Positions 8,946 to 18,068 of a stretch of 64,000 bases of DNA are shown here, in pieces. The notes under the pieces were generated by a model. That model was not told where the DNA came from. It was given only the letters and a program-made list of their open reading frames with translations, and made no database searches. Each line of letters begins with the position of its first letter. Positions within the stretch are counted from its first letter, which is position 1. Source of the DNA: Rugosimonospora acidiphila (GTDB lineage Bacteria > Actinomycetota > Actinomycetes > Mycobacteriales > Micromonosporaceae); the NCBI RefSeq assembly GCF_039543385.1, contig NZ_BAABJQ010000014.1, forward strand, positions 173,455 through 237,454, in the 5' to 3' direction. Made by a program: the position numbers and the translations under genes.

Positions 8946-10420
8946 CCGCGCCCGCCGGCCCGCACCCCACCTTCCTGGGCATGCCACCGTTCCCGCAGGC
9001 CGCGCACCTCGCCCTGGCCGACACCCAGCTGCGGGCGAACCTGGGCCGGGCCACCACCACCATCCGCGACAAGCGCCTGCGCGTCACCGCCGAGCTGCCC
9101 GACTGGGAGGATCTACGGATGGCCGGGGCGGCCATCAAGGACGACGTGCTGGCCCGGCTGCCCGAGCTGCTGGTGCAGCTGGAGGAGCGGGTCACCGCCG
9201 CCGGCGGGATCGTGCACTGGGCGCGGGACGCCGCCGAGGCCAACGCCATCGTGGCCGGCATCGCCCGCCAGCACCAGACCCGCGAGATCGTCAAGATCAA
9301 GTCGATGGCCACCCAGGAGATCGAGCTCAACAACGCGCTGGCGGCCGAGGGCATCGACGTCTGGGAGACCGACCTGGCCGAACTGATCGTCCAGCTCGGC
9401 CACGACCTGCCCAGCCACATCCTCGTCCCCGCGATCCACCGCAACCGCAGCGAGATCCGCGACATCTTCACCGCCGAGATGGGCAAGGTCGGCCGGCCCG
9501 CCCCGGCCGGGCTGACCGACAACCCGCCCGACCTCGCCGAGGCCGCCCGACTGCACCTGCGCGAGAAGTTCCTCCGCGCCAAGGTCGCCGTGTCCGGCGG
9601 CAACTTCGCCGTCGCCGACACCGGCAGCATCGTCATCGTCGAATCCGAGGGCAATGGCCGGATGTGCCTGACCCTGCCCGAGGTGCTCATCTCCGTGGTC
9701 GGCATCGAAAAGCTCGTGCCGACCTGGAACGACCTGGAAGTCTTCCTGCAGCTGCTGCCCCGCTCCTCCACGGCCGAGCGGATGAACCCGTACACCTCGA
9801 CGTTCACCGGCGTCACCCCGGGCGACGGGCCGCAGGAATTCCACCTCGTGCTGCTGGACAACGGCCGCACCGACACCCTGGTCGACACCGTCGGCCGGCA
9901 GGCGTTGCGCTGCATCCGCTGCTCCGCCTGCCTCAACGTGTGCCCCGTCTACGAACGCACCGGCGGCAAGGCGTACGGATCGGCCTACCCTGGCCCGATC
10001 GGCGCCATCCTCACCCCGCAACTGCGCGGCATCAACCGCCACCCGGTCGACGAACAGACCGCTTCCCTGCCTTTCGCGTCCAGCCTCTGCGGCGCGTGCT
10101 TCGACGCCTGCCCGGTACGCATCGACATCCCGGAGGTCCTGGTGCACCTGCGCGCCAAGGCCGTCGAGCACCAGCACGGCCACCTCGGCGAACGGGCCAT
10201 CATGGGCACCGCTGCGGCCACCTTCGCCGCACCCGGCCGGCTGGCCGCCGCGCAGCGGCTCGGCGGCGGGTTGCTCGGGCGCACCACCCGACTGCGCGGC
10301 GGCCCCCGCTGGCTGCGTACTCGAGCCCCGGGCTGGTTCGGCGGCTGGTTCGCCGGCCGCGACCTGACCCCGCCCGCGCGGGAATCCTTCCGCGCCTGGT
10401 GGAAGAGGAATCACCGATGA
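8942..10420 (+). CDS. lutB: L-lactate utilisation protein LutB, iron-sulfur subunit
   Basis: 492 residues. The N-terminal two thirds form the LUD domain. The C-terminal part carries two 4Fe-4S motifs: CIRCSACLNVCPVYE near residue 324 and LCGACFDACPVRID near residue 381. A short C-terminal segment (SFRAWWKRNHR) ends the protein as in LutB homologues. It is coupled to lutA and lutC by 4-bp overlaps. The start at 8942 is supported by the overlap; the open frame further upstream is only a non-coding frame of rhaB and lutA. Confidence 0.93.
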   Translation: MTAPAGPHPTFLGMPPFPQAAHLALADTQLRANLGRATTTIRDKRLRVTAELPDWEDLRMAGAAIKDDVLARLPELLVQLEERVTAAGGIVHWARDAAEANAIVAGIARQHQTREIVKIKSMATQEIELNNALAAEGIDVWETDLAELIVQLGHDLPSHILVPAIHRNRSEIRDIFTAEMGKVGRPAPAGLTDNPPDLAEAARLHLREKFLRAKVAVSGGNFAVADTGSIVIVESEGNGRMCLTLPEVLISVVGIEKLVPTWNDLEVFLQLLPRSSTAERMNPYTSTFTGVTPGDGPQEFHLVLLDNGRTDTLVDTVGRQALRCIRCSACLNVCPVYERTGGKAYGSAYPGPIGAILTPQLRGINRHPVDEQTASLPFASSLCGACFDACPVRIDIPEVLVHLRAKAVEHQHGHLGERAIMGTAAATFAAPGRLAAAQRLGGGLLGRTTRLRGGPRWLRTRAPGWFGGWFAGRDLTPPARESFRAWWKRNHR

Positions 10421-11022
10421 CCGACGCCAAGCAGGAGATCCTCGCCCGGATCCGGGCCGCGCTCGGCGACCACCCGACGCCGCCTCCGGTCCCCCGCGAC
10501 TACCGCCGCGCGCTGCCCGACGGCACCGACCTCGTCGCCATGTTCGCCGAGTTGGCCGCCGACTACCGGGCCACCATCACCCGCACTCCCGCCGCCGAGT
10601 TGCCCGCCGCCATCGCCCGGGCCGCGGCCGGACGTCGGCTGGCCGTCCCCGCCGGGATCCCGGCCGACTGGATCGCGGGTCTCTCCACGCTGCCCGACGA
10701 CCCGCCCCTGACCAACGAGCAACTCGACCAGGTCGACGGGGTACTCACCGGCGCCGCCGCCGCCATCGCGCTGTCCGGCACCATCATCCTGGACGCCGGC
10801 CCGGAGCAGGGCCGCCGCGCTCTGACCCTGCTGCCCGACTACCACCTCTGCGTGGTGCGCACCGACCAGATCGTCGGTACCGCCGCCGAGGCCCTGGAGC
10901 GGCTCGATCCCCGCCGCCCACAGACCTGGATCAGTGGCCCCTCCGCCACCAGCGACATCGAACTCAACCGCGTCGAAGGCGTCCACGGGCCGCGCACCCT
11001 GCACGTGCTGATCGCCGAGTAG
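10417..11022 (+). CDS. lutC: L-lactate utilisation protein LutC
   Basis: 201 residues, LUD domain protein. Recognisable segments are LDQVDGVLTGAAAAIALSGTIIL and the C-terminal SGPSATSDIELNRVEGVHGPR, typical of LutC/LldG. It is the third subunit of the lactate-oxidising complex and the last gene of the rhamnose operon. The start overlaps the lutB stop. It converges on the PspC gene 30 bp further on, with no clear terminator between. Confidence 0.92.
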   Translation: MTDAKQEILARIRAALGDHPTPPPVPRDYRRALPDGTDLVAMFAELAADYRATITRTPAAELPAAIARAAAGRRLAVPAGIPADWIAGLSTLPDDPPLTNEQLDQVDGVLTGAAAAIALSGTIILDAGPEQGRRALTLLPDYHLCVVRTDQIVGTAAEALERLDPRRPQTWISGPSATSDIELNRVEGVHGPRTLHVLIAE

Positions 11023-11052
11023 GGCGGTGCCCGTGGCGGCGCGGTGTATCCG

Positions 11053-11292
11053 TCACGGGGTCGGGTAGCTGGCGGCCGGTGCGTCCTCGCTGGGCATGAG
11101 GATCCACAGCACCGGGTAGATCAGAAACTGGCTGCCCGGAATGATCAGCAGGATCAGCAGGAACAGCAGGCGGGCGGGCCACGGGTCGATGCCGAACCGG
11201 CGCCCCAGCCCCGCGCATACCCCGCCGAGCACCCGGCCGTCCCGCGGACGTGACAGACCCTGGCGGCGCAGCGAGTCGTGTACGGAGTTCAT
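11053..11292 (-). CDS. PspC-domain small membrane protein
   Basis: 79 residues starting MNSVHDSLRRQG at ATG 11292, preceded by GGACACGC-like spacing. Residues about 20-70 are a PspC domain: RVLGGVCAGLGRRFGID followed by one or two membrane segments (RLLFLLILLIIPG, LIYPVLWILM). PspC proteins take part in membrane-stress responses in other bacteria; the role here is unknown. The longer open frame upstream is Arg-rich and unlikely to be translated. It stands alone between the lactate genes and the glycosidase operon. Confidence 0.82.
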   Translation of the reverse strand: MNSVHDSLRRQGLSRPRDGRVLGGVCAGLGRRFGIDPWPARLLFLLILLIIPGSQFLIYPVLWILMPSEDAPAASYPTP

Positions 11293-11415
11293 CGTGCGTG
11301 TCCTTTCGGGTGGTCGACGCCTCGTGCGCCGACCACTCCACGGTCGCACCGCCACCGCCCCCGCGGCATCGGGGAGGGCCCTGACTCATCCCGGATGCCG
11401 CCGGATACGGCAATC

Positions 11416-11454
11416 GGGGGTGGGTCGCGGTGTCGTGTGCCGCGACCCACCCCC
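11416..11454. terminator. Strong hairpin between pspC and the glycosidase gene
   Basis: A perfect 15-bp stem (GGGGGTGGGTCGCGG with its complement at 11440-11454), extendable by one C-G pair, encloses a 9-nt loop. With the next hairpin it separates the leftward glycosidase gene from the pspC gene. There is no clear T-run. Confidence 0.6.
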
Positions 11455-11483
11455 GGGGCCATCAGGGGCAGGAAAGCTGGGGC

Positions 11484-11516
11484 GCGCCGGACCCGGAGGG
11501 GGATCGGGTCCGGCGC
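11484..11516. terminator. Terminator-like hairpin after the secreted glycosidase gene
   Basis: A 12-bp perfect stem (GCGCCGGACCCG, 11484-11495, and CGGGTCCGGCGC, 11505-11516) with a 9-nt loop lies 11 bp past the glycosidase stop codon. It is the first of two hairpins in a row. Confidence 0.65.
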
Positions 11517-11526
11517 TTGGGGATTG

Positions 11527-14500
11527 CTACTTACAACTGATCGCGGAGTAGGCCGCGGTGTAGGTGGAGTAGTAACCCACCCCACCCCGTGAGGAGTACC
11601 CGGCGACCGTGGCGTTCCCGCCCGCGGCCGACGAGGCCCCCGTGTCGAACAGGTGGTAGGCCGCCTTCCCGGACGCTACGGCGGAGGACTTCTGGGTCGC
11701 CCCGGCCGCGCCGAGGCTGATGTCCGCCGGTCCGGTCGAGCCGTTGAGGGCGTAGACCGCGATGGTCGCCTCGCCGTTGACACACGAGGCCTTGGCGCTG
11801 ACCGTCAGCGGCACCGGCTTGCCGGCCGTCACGGTGGCCACCGGCGAGGCCGCCGAGGACGCCGAGTTACCGAGCGCGTTGGTGGCCACCACGGTCGCCG
11901 TGTACGCCCCGGGTGCCACGTTCGCGAAGCTGGTCGAGGTGGCTGTGCCCGCGACCTTCGCCACGATGGGCGTGCCGCCCTGCGGGGTGAGGGTCACCGT
12001 GTACCCGGTCGGGGCTGCCCCGTTGGTGGCGGGCGCGGCCCAGGTGACGTTGACGCTGGTGTTCGACACCCCGATGCTGGGCGCCGCCGGCGCGGCCGGG
12101 GCCGAACCGAACACCTCGATCTCCGAGAGCTGCATGCGGTACTGGTTGCTCTCGTCGTTGCGCAGGTTCGTGCCCTCGACCCGCACGTAGCGTGCCGTGG
12201 TCGCGTCGAAGTCAAAGGTCTGCGCGGATCCGTCGGTGGGCTTCGGGTAGTTGGTCTTGCTCACCACCGTGTTCCAGGTGTTCCCGTCGGCCGAGGTCTG
12301 GATGGTGAAGTCGATCGGGAAGTAGTTACCGACCAGCGTCCGGTCGAAGTCCTTCGGCCACAGCTTGACGCGCGAAATGCTCTGCTGCGCGCCGAGGTCC
12401 ACGGTCACCGACTCGGTGTGGTTCTCGGACAGGTCGTTGTTGCTCGACCAGCCGAACGAGCTGGCGACGGTGAAGTCGTTGCCGTCGGTCACGGTCGGGG
12501 TGTCGAAGTTCCCGTCCTCCAGGCTGCTGCTGGCGGTGACGGGCTTGTGCAGCGCCAGGTCCGTGGCACCGGGCAGGGTCGGCAGGACGTAGCCGGCGGC
12601 GCTGCCAGACGCGAGGGCCACGTCGTGCGTGCCGCTGCCGGTGTACGTGTACCGGACGGTGCCGAGGTTGTCCGCGGTGACGGTGTGCTTCGCCCCGTTG
12701 TCGGTGACCGTGTAGGTGCTGTCCGGCTTCTGCCCGGACCACTGCAGCGTCACCGGCTGGCTCGCCGAGCTGTAGTTGACCTGCTCGGTCAGCTCGTTGG
12801 TGTAGTCGACGGTCAGCGAGTCGGCGGCGTGGATGGTCCGGGTGACCGTCGTGCCGTTCATGCTGTCCGGGATGTTCGGCGCGATGGTCACGCCGTCCGC
12901 CGTCGGCTGGATGCCCAGCACGTCGTCGAACAGGCCGGACGCGCCATTGGCGTTGGAGGGGAACCACGCCTCCTGTGCGCCCGCACGCACCTGATCGAAC
13001 CAGTTCAGGTAGCTCCAACCGTTGAAGCCGTCCTGGGTGTACCGGTTGAGGGTGCTGTTCAGGTACGTCAGCGACCGGTCGCGCTCACCGACCACGGCCG
13101 CGGCGCGCATGTACTCCTCGGTCATGAACGGGTAGATGGCGCCGTTCTCGAGGCCGGTCTCGAACCCGTTGCCGTGCGAGGTCTCCGTGTCGCGCTGCAG
13201 CGGAATGAAGTTCTGCGGGATCAGGTCGAGGTGGTACAGCTGCATGTCGGCGTCGACCTCATCGAGAATCTGCTTGGCCCGGTCGAGGTCGACCATGCCG
13301 TAGTAGATCGCCTGCAGGTTGATTTCCATGTCCTGGACCGCGCCCTGGACGGTCCCGTCGGCGTTGCGCCAGTACGCGAACATCCCGGTGCCCGTGTCCC
13401 ACAGGCCGCCGTCGGTGTCGTCCTTGTTGAACTGGGTCTTGATGCCGGCGGCGATGGACGCGTACGACGACGCGAGGTCGCCGTCGTTGAACACCGTCTT
13501 CTCCAACTGGGACCACTCGACCAGGGCTTCGTACATGAGCTCGTTGATGTAGCCGCTCTCGTACTTGATGTACGCCCCGTCGTTCCACTCCCGGATGCCC
13601 TTGGTGGACGCGTCGTCGGTGAGGTCGTTGTGGAACAGGCCATCGGTCGTGTTGTACTGGTTGTTGATCATGTACCCGAGTGACTTCTCGACCGAGGTGC
13701 GCATCGACGTGAGCCAGGAGCTGTCCGGTGAGTAGTTGTACATGTCGGCCACCGCCATCGCGTACGACGGGTCGGCGTCGTACAGGCTGCCGTCGCCCCA
13801 CGGGTGGTCGAGGTGGTACGTGCGCCCGTTCATGTGGCCGCTGGACGACTGTGCCGTGTCACGGAAGAACTGCAACGCGTTCTTCTGCGAGGCCGTCATC
13901 GCCGGGTCGTAGTACCCCTCGACCGTTCGGTCGGCGTACACCATGTCGTACGGCCCGACGCCGGGGAAGCGCAGGCCAACCGTTGACATGCCGTACCCCT
14001 TGTCGACGACGCCGGAGCGACCGAAGTCGTTGAGCATCGAGGACAGGGCCGCGGTGTTGTCGACACCGTTGATGGTGCCGCCGAGGGAGTAGAACTTCGC
14101 GTAGTCGTCCGGGGTGAACGTGTAGGAGACGGTGTCCTGCTGACCCTGGGCGGTGGCCTGCGGCGCGTAGATGTAGGCGGTGGTGCCGTTGGAGGAGTGA
14201 CCGCCGTAGACCAGGCCGCTGGCCGGCGTTCCGGCCGTGTAGCTCCAGGTGGGCGCGGTACTGACCTGCGTCTCCTGGTAGGTGTTGCCGTCGCCGGTGT
14301 AGGCGAACTCGGTGGCCAGGCTGTGGTTTCCGGTCGCGTCCACGTCCAGCGCCTGCGAGGTCGCGCCCCGCAGCATGGTGAAGTCGGACTCTTCGACGCC
14401 GTAGCGGTCGTTTATCTTGGCCAGGAAGAAGTTGTTGTCACCGGTGTAGGCGTTGCCGATGGGCAGGTTGCCGCCGTCGGCCGGCCGCCGGATGTTGTCC

Positions 14501-15024
14501 CAGACGCGGGCCCAGCCGATGGACAGCTCGCCGTTGTGCCGCACCTTGAGGTTGGCGGTGTTCAGCCAGTCGTAGGTACGCGCGACGGACAGCCCGATGT
14601 TGTCGTCGGTGAGGGTGAACGTCCACGTCTCGGCCAGCGACACGGTGGCGTTCTTCATCGTGAAGGTGGTGCTCACGGTGTCGCCGTCGACGGTCACCGT
14701 GGGGTTGGCCGTCAGCGTCTTGCTCGACAGCGACGTACCGTCGGCGTCCAGGGTGAGGGTGCTGTACATGCCGGCGCCCAGCAGCTGGGTGGTGCCCATC
14801 GTGAACGAGCTGACGACGGCCTGGTGGTCGTACTGGTAGACCATGGTCATGCCGTTGCTGCGCATGGTCACGGTCTTGTGGTTGGTGTCGTTGGTGATGG
14901 TCGGGGCGGCCGCGTGCGCCGCCTGGGGCCCGGTGGCCGCCGCGACGACGGCGAATCCTCCGGCGACCACCGCCGACAGCAGCACCCGGGCGAGCCGGGC
15001 ACCGGTTGTGCGTCTGCGTCTCAT
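11527..15024 (-). CDS. Large secreted modular glycoside hydrolase (six-hairpin fold) with F5/8C and FN3 domains
   Basis: 1165 residues. A Sec signal peptide ends near AAHA (about residue 38). A long catalytic region to about residue 720 looks like an (alpha/alpha)6 six-hairpin glycosidase: WGDGSLYDADPSYAMAVAD, GIREWNDGAYIKYESGYINE, VQDMEINLQAIYYGM, GFETGLENGAIYPFM. I cannot assign a GH family. Residues about 819-972 are a discoidin (F5/8 type C) carbohydrate-binding domain, 975-1070 a fibronectin type III domain, and the last 95 residues a beta-rich domain with two cysteines (SCVNGE, AISCK). It follows the sugar-import operon by 100 bp and likely degrades an extracellular glycan whose products that importer takes up. 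Confidence 0.82.
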   Translation of the reverse strand: MRRRRTTGARLARVLLSAVVAGGFAVVAAATGPQAAHAAAPTITNDTNHKTVTMRSNGMTMVYQYDHQAVVSSFTMGTTQLLGAGMYSTLTLDADGTSLSSKTLTANPTVTVDGDTVSTTFTMKNATVSLAETWTFTLTDDNIGLSVARTYDWLNTANLKVRHNGELSIGWARVWDNIRRPADGGNLPIGNAYTGDNNFFLAKINDRYGVEESDFTMLRGATSQALDVDATGNHSLATEFAYTGDGNTYQETQVSTAPTWSYTAGTPASGLVYGGHSSNGTTAYIYAPQATAQGQQDTVSYTFTPDDYAKFYSLGGTINGVDNTAALSSMLNDFGRSGVVDKGYGMSTVGLRFPGVGPYDMVYADRTVEGYYDPAMTASQKNALQFFRDTAQSSSGHMNGRTYHLDHPWGDGSLYDADPSYAMAVADMYNYSPDSSWLTSMRTSVEKSLGYMINNQYNTTDGLFHNDLTDDASTKGIREWNDGAYIKYESGYINELMYEALVEWSQLEKTVFNDGDLASSYASIAAGIKTQFNKDDTDGGLWDTGTGMFAYWRNADGTVQGAVQDMEINLQAIYYGMVDLDRAKQILDEVDADMQLYHLDLIPQNFIPLQRDTETSHGNGFETGLENGAIYPFMTEEYMRAAAVVGERDRSLTYLNSTLNRYTQDGFNGWSYLNWFDQVRAGAQEAWFPSNANGASGLFDDVLGIQPTADGVTIAPNIPDSMNGTTVTRTIHAADSLTVDYTNELTEQVNYSSASQPVTLQWSGQKPDSTYTVTDNGAKHTVTADNLGTVRYTYTGSGTHDVALASGSAAGYVLPTLPGATDLALHKPVTASSSLEDGNFDTPTVTDGNDFTVASSFGWSSNNDLSENHTESVTVDLGAQQSISRVKLWPKDFDRTLVGNYFPIDFTIQTSADGNTWNTVVSKTNYPKPTDGSAQTFDFDATTARYVRVEGTNLRNDESNQYRMQLSEIEVFGSAPAAPAAPSIGVSNTSVNVTWAAPATNGAAPTGYTVTLTPQGGTPIVAKVAGTATSTSFANVAPGAYTATVVATNALGNSASSAASPVATVTAGKPVPLTVSAKASCVNGEATIAVYALNGSTGPADISLGAAGATQKSSAVASGKAAYHLFDTGASSAAGGNATVAGYSSRGGVGYYSTYTAAYSAISCK

Positions 15025-15123
15025 TGCGGGGTTGTCTCCTCTAGCCGAAATAAAGCGCGTTCCGCGAAAAGGTGCGTGGTCCTCCTTCGGGCGTCACAAG
15101 GCCTGACAAGTCGTGGGGACGGT

Positions 15124-16158
15124 TCACGCCTGGACCGGCGCGGGTCGCGCACCGACCGCCCGGGTGATGCCGCGCATCTCGGTCAGCGAGTAGCCGGACA
15201 CCTCCATGGGTTCCTGCCGGGCGACCGCGCAGTAGTAGTGTTCGAGCCGCCCACCCCAGCTGATCACCGCCGGCTTGTGCGTGTGCAGCGAGTCGATCGA
15301 TCCCGCCGGGCCGACGTCGAGCAGGATCTCCCCGGACTTCTCCCAGTGGACGAGGTCCCTCGACGTCGCGTACCCCTCGCGCGCGTGGCCGTCGGCGGCC
15401 AGCCCGAAGTAGAACATCACCCAGAACTCGCCGTCGCGCAGCACGCACGGGTCCGAGGCGAATCGCTCGTCGAAGTCGCCCGGGCCGCCCGCGGCCAGCA
15501 CGGGATTGTCGGCGTGCCGGCGCCAGTTGGTCAGGTCGGACGAGACGGCCAGGCCGGTCTGCTCGGTCCAGGGCCACTGGTCGCGGTTCTTGGCGTTGTA
15601 GAAGGTGTAGAACAGTCCGTCGTGCTCCAGCAGCCACGACTTGTACAGCCCGCCCCGCTCCCAGACCGCGCCGCCCTCGGGGCGGAGCAGGTCACCCGTC
15701 TGCTCCCAGTGCCGCAGGTCGCGGCTGCGCACGAACCCGATGGAGCCGGCGCCGGCCTCGTACCCGGCGTTCGGGTAGGCGTGGAATGTGCCGTAGTACC
15801 ACCCGTCGAAGCGCCGGAGTTCGCCGGGCGACCACAGGTCGTTGTCCCGCGCGATCGAGGTCAGCGCCGAGTTGTACCGGCGCAGCTCGCTGTTCGGATC
15901 GCGAGGGAAGACCACCTCCCCGGGTGACCAGTTACCCTCGCCGTCGTTCCAGGTCAACGCCGTCTGGTAGCCCAGTGCGTCCCAGCCGACGTAGGTCATG
16001 CCCTGCCTGCCATCCTGCGAGAAGACGAACGGGCAGTCCACGGCGTGGCTGTCGAAGCGGCCTTCCACGAACGAGGGTTCGATGAGCAGTCGGTCGTCGC
16101 GCGACGGAGTGGCGACGCGGCTGGCGGGGTACTCAGCGAACCGAGCGGGCATGCTCAT
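15124..16158 (-). CDS. Cytoplasmic five-bladed beta-propeller glycosidase
   Basis: 344 residues starting MSMPARFAEYP at ATG 16158, overlapping the permease stop by 4 bp. There is no signal peptide, so it acts on imported oligosaccharide. Repeated strands such as DCPFVFSQDGRQGMTYVGWD, WYYGTFHAYPN, YKSWLLEHDGLFYTFYNA and RFASDPCVLRDGEFWVMFYFG fit the propeller fold of the GH32/43/62/117/130 superfamily. The acidic residues in these blades would be catalytic. Exact family and substrate cannot be decided here. It is the fourth gene of the leftward sugar operon. Confidence 0.75.
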   Translation of the reverse strand: MSMPARFAEYPASRVATPSRDDRLLIEPSFVEGRFDSHAVDCPFVFSQDGRQGMTYVGWDALGYQTALTWNDGEGNWSPGEVVFPRDPNSELRRYNSALTSIARDNDLWSPGELRRFDGWYYGTFHAYPNAGYEAGAGSIGFVRSRDLRHWEQTGDLLRPEGGAVWERGGLYKSWLLEHDGLFYTFYNAKNRDQWPWTEQTGLAVSSDLTNWRRHADNPVLAAGGPGDFDERFASDPCVLRDGEFWVMFYFGLAADGHAREGYATSRDLVHWEKSGEILLDVGPAGSIDSLHTHKPAVISWGGRLEHYYCAVARQEPMEVSGYSLTEMRGITRAVGARPAPVQA

Positions 16159-17051
16159 TTTCCTGTTCCGGCCACGAGGCCTGAGACGTAGTAGCGTTGC
16201 AACAGCATGAACAGCACGACGCAGGGCAGCATGGTGACCGTGATTCCGGCCTGCAGCGCGCCCCAGTCGATGGTGTTCAGGGGTCCGTTCTGGGCGTTCA
16301 CCAACGCGATCGGCAGGGTGAACTTGGTGTTGTCGTTCAGCAGCACCAGCGCGGCGAGGAACTCGTTCCACGCCGCGAGGAAGGCGAACAGCGCGACGGT
16401 GACGATGCCGGGCGTGACCAGCGGCAGCAGGATGCGCGGCAGAGCACTGATCTTGGTGCAGCCGTCGATCTGAGCGGCCTCCGGGATGTCGTCCGGGATG
16501 CTCTCGAACGAGTTGCGCATCATGTAGACGGCGAACGGCAGCTGGAACGTGGTGTAGATCAGGGCCAGCCCGATCAGGGAGTTGGTCAGCCCGAGCCACA
16601 CCATCACCGTGAACAGCGAGATGAGCAGGGCGGGGTACGGCACCAGCAGCATCCCGATGCTGACCCCGAACAGCAAACCCTTGCCGCGGAACCGGAAGAA
16701 CGCGAACGCGTAGCCGGCCATCACGGCGACCACGGTCGTCAGGACCACGGTCAGGAGGGTGACCTCCGCCGAGTGCCACACGTAGTCGAACAACGACGTG
16801 CCGGAGCTGTCGAGCTTGCCGAAGCTGCGCACGCTCCAGTGCGACGGCCACCAGACCGGCGGCGAGGCGTTGGCGTCCTGAGTCGGCTTGAACCCGCCGA
16901 TAATGGTCCACACGATCGGGAAGGCGAACACGAGCGCCAGGATCCCGGCGACGGCGATGCGCGGCAGGTGGCGCCGGCCGCGCTGGCGCTTGGCACCACG
17001 CGCAACCGTGGGGGTGGGAGTGTTCTGGTCGAGAACGGCGGTGGTACTCAT
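16155..17051 (-). CDS. Carbohydrate ABC transporter permease (MalG type)
   Basis: 298 residues with about six membrane segments. The EAA-type cytoplasmic loop EAAQIDGCTKISALPRILLP identifies a CUT1 family permease of the MalG/ThuG type. The start ATG 17051 overlaps the stop of the preceding permease by one base, and the end overlaps the glycosidase start. Together with the other permease and the binding protein it forms an oligosaccharide importer. No ATPase is encoded nearby, so a shared MsiK-type ATPase elsewhere would have to energise it, as is common in actinomycetes. Confidence 0.9.
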   Translation of the reverse strand: MSTTAVLDQNTPTPTVARGAKRQRGRRHLPRIAVAGILALVFAFPIVWTIIGGFKPTQDANASPPVWWPSHWSVRSFGKLDSSGTSLFDYVWHSAEVTLLTVVLTTVVAVMAGYAFAFFRFRGKGLLFGVSIGMLLVPYPALLISLFTVMVWLGLTNSLIGLALIYTTFQLPFAVYMMRNSFESIPDDIPEAAQIDGCTKISALPRILLPLVTPGIVTVALFAFLAAWNEFLAALVLLNDNTKFTLPIALVNAQNGPLNTIDWGALQAGITVTMLPCVVLFMLLQRYYVSGLVAGTGK

Positions 17052-17989
17052 CAGGACTTCCCTCGCTGCAGCCAGACCTGCGGGATCGAGATCGCCGCCA
17101 TGATCACGACCACGATCACCGCAACGGCGGCGGCGTACCCGCGGTTGAGGCTCACGAAGGCCGCGTTGTACAGGTAATAGACGACGGTCACGGTGGAGTT
17201 GTCCGGGCCGCCCTTGGTCATGGTGAAGAACTGGTCGAACCCGAGGAACGTGGTGCTGACCGTGAGCAGCATGACCAGCGACAGCGGCCGGCGGATCAGC
17301 GGCATTGTGATGCGGGTCAGCGTGGACCACGCGCTGGCACCGTCGAGCCGGGCCGCCTCGTAGACCTCACCGGGGATGGAGTCCATCCCGATGATGAGCA
17401 CCAGCATGGCCAGGCCCGCGGTCTTCCAGATGGTCATCACTATGACGATGGCCAGCGTGGTCGACGGCCGGGCGAACCAGTCGACGCCCGCCTTGGCCAG
17501 GCCGAGATCGTGGGCGAGGGTCGGCAGCACCCCGGTGCGGGAGTTGCTCATGGACAGCCAGAGCAGGCCGGCCGGCGCCATCCCGATCGTGACGGGTGCG
17601 AACAGCAGCGCCCGGATGCCGGTACGCAGCCGGAACTTCGGCCGCACCAGCAGGGCCAGGACGAGCGACACCACCAGGCCCAGTACGGTGGTGATCACGG
17701 TGTACTTGACGGTGAACGCGACCGCGTGACCGAACTTGGGGTCGCTCAGGATCTGGCTGTAGTTCTTCACCCCGACGGCGGTGCTCGGCCCGAACGCCGG
17801 CCAGTTGAAGAACGACATCCAGATGGTCAGGCCCAGCGGCAGCAGGAAGAACAGCGCCAGCAGCACCGCGCTGGGTGCGGCCAACGCCCATCCGCCGGCG
17901 TTTTCCCGCATGCGCTGCCGAGATCGGCGGGTGGCCCGTGCGGCCGAGGGCTGGGTCGCGGGTTTCATCGGTGGCGCGGCAGCGGTCAT
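17051..17989 (-). CDS. Carbohydrate ABC transporter permease (MalF type)
   Basis: 312 residues. After a basic cytoplasmic N-terminus come a first membrane segment (ALAAPSAVLLALFFLLPLGL) and the EAA loop EAARLDGASAWSTLTRITMP. It pairs with the MalG-type permease. ATG 17989 is preceded by GGAAG about 6 nt upstream; the longer upstream open frame is rejected because it runs into the binding-protein region without similarity. Confidence 0.9.
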   Translation of the reverse strand: MTAAAPPMKPATQPSAARATRRSRQRMRENAGGWALAAPSAVLLALFFLLPLGLTIWMSFFNWPAFGPSTAVGVKNYSQILSDPKFGHAVAFTVKYTVITTVLGLVVSLVLALLVRPKFRLRTGIRALLFAPVTIGMAPAGLLWLSMSNSRTGVLPTLAHDLGLAKAGVDWFARPSTTLAIVIVMTIWKTAGLAMLVLIIGMDSIPGEVYEAARLDGASAWSTLTRITMPLIRRPLSLVMLLTVSTTFLGFDQFFTMTKGGPDNSTVTVVYYLYNAAFVSLNRGYAAAVAVIVVVIMAAISIPQVWLQRGKS

Positions 17990-18068
17990 CGATCTTCCAT
18001 TTCGGCAATCCGTCCCGCCCGCGGCGTCCCGGCACGAGCTGTTGCGCGTGCCGGGACGCCGTGAGCCG

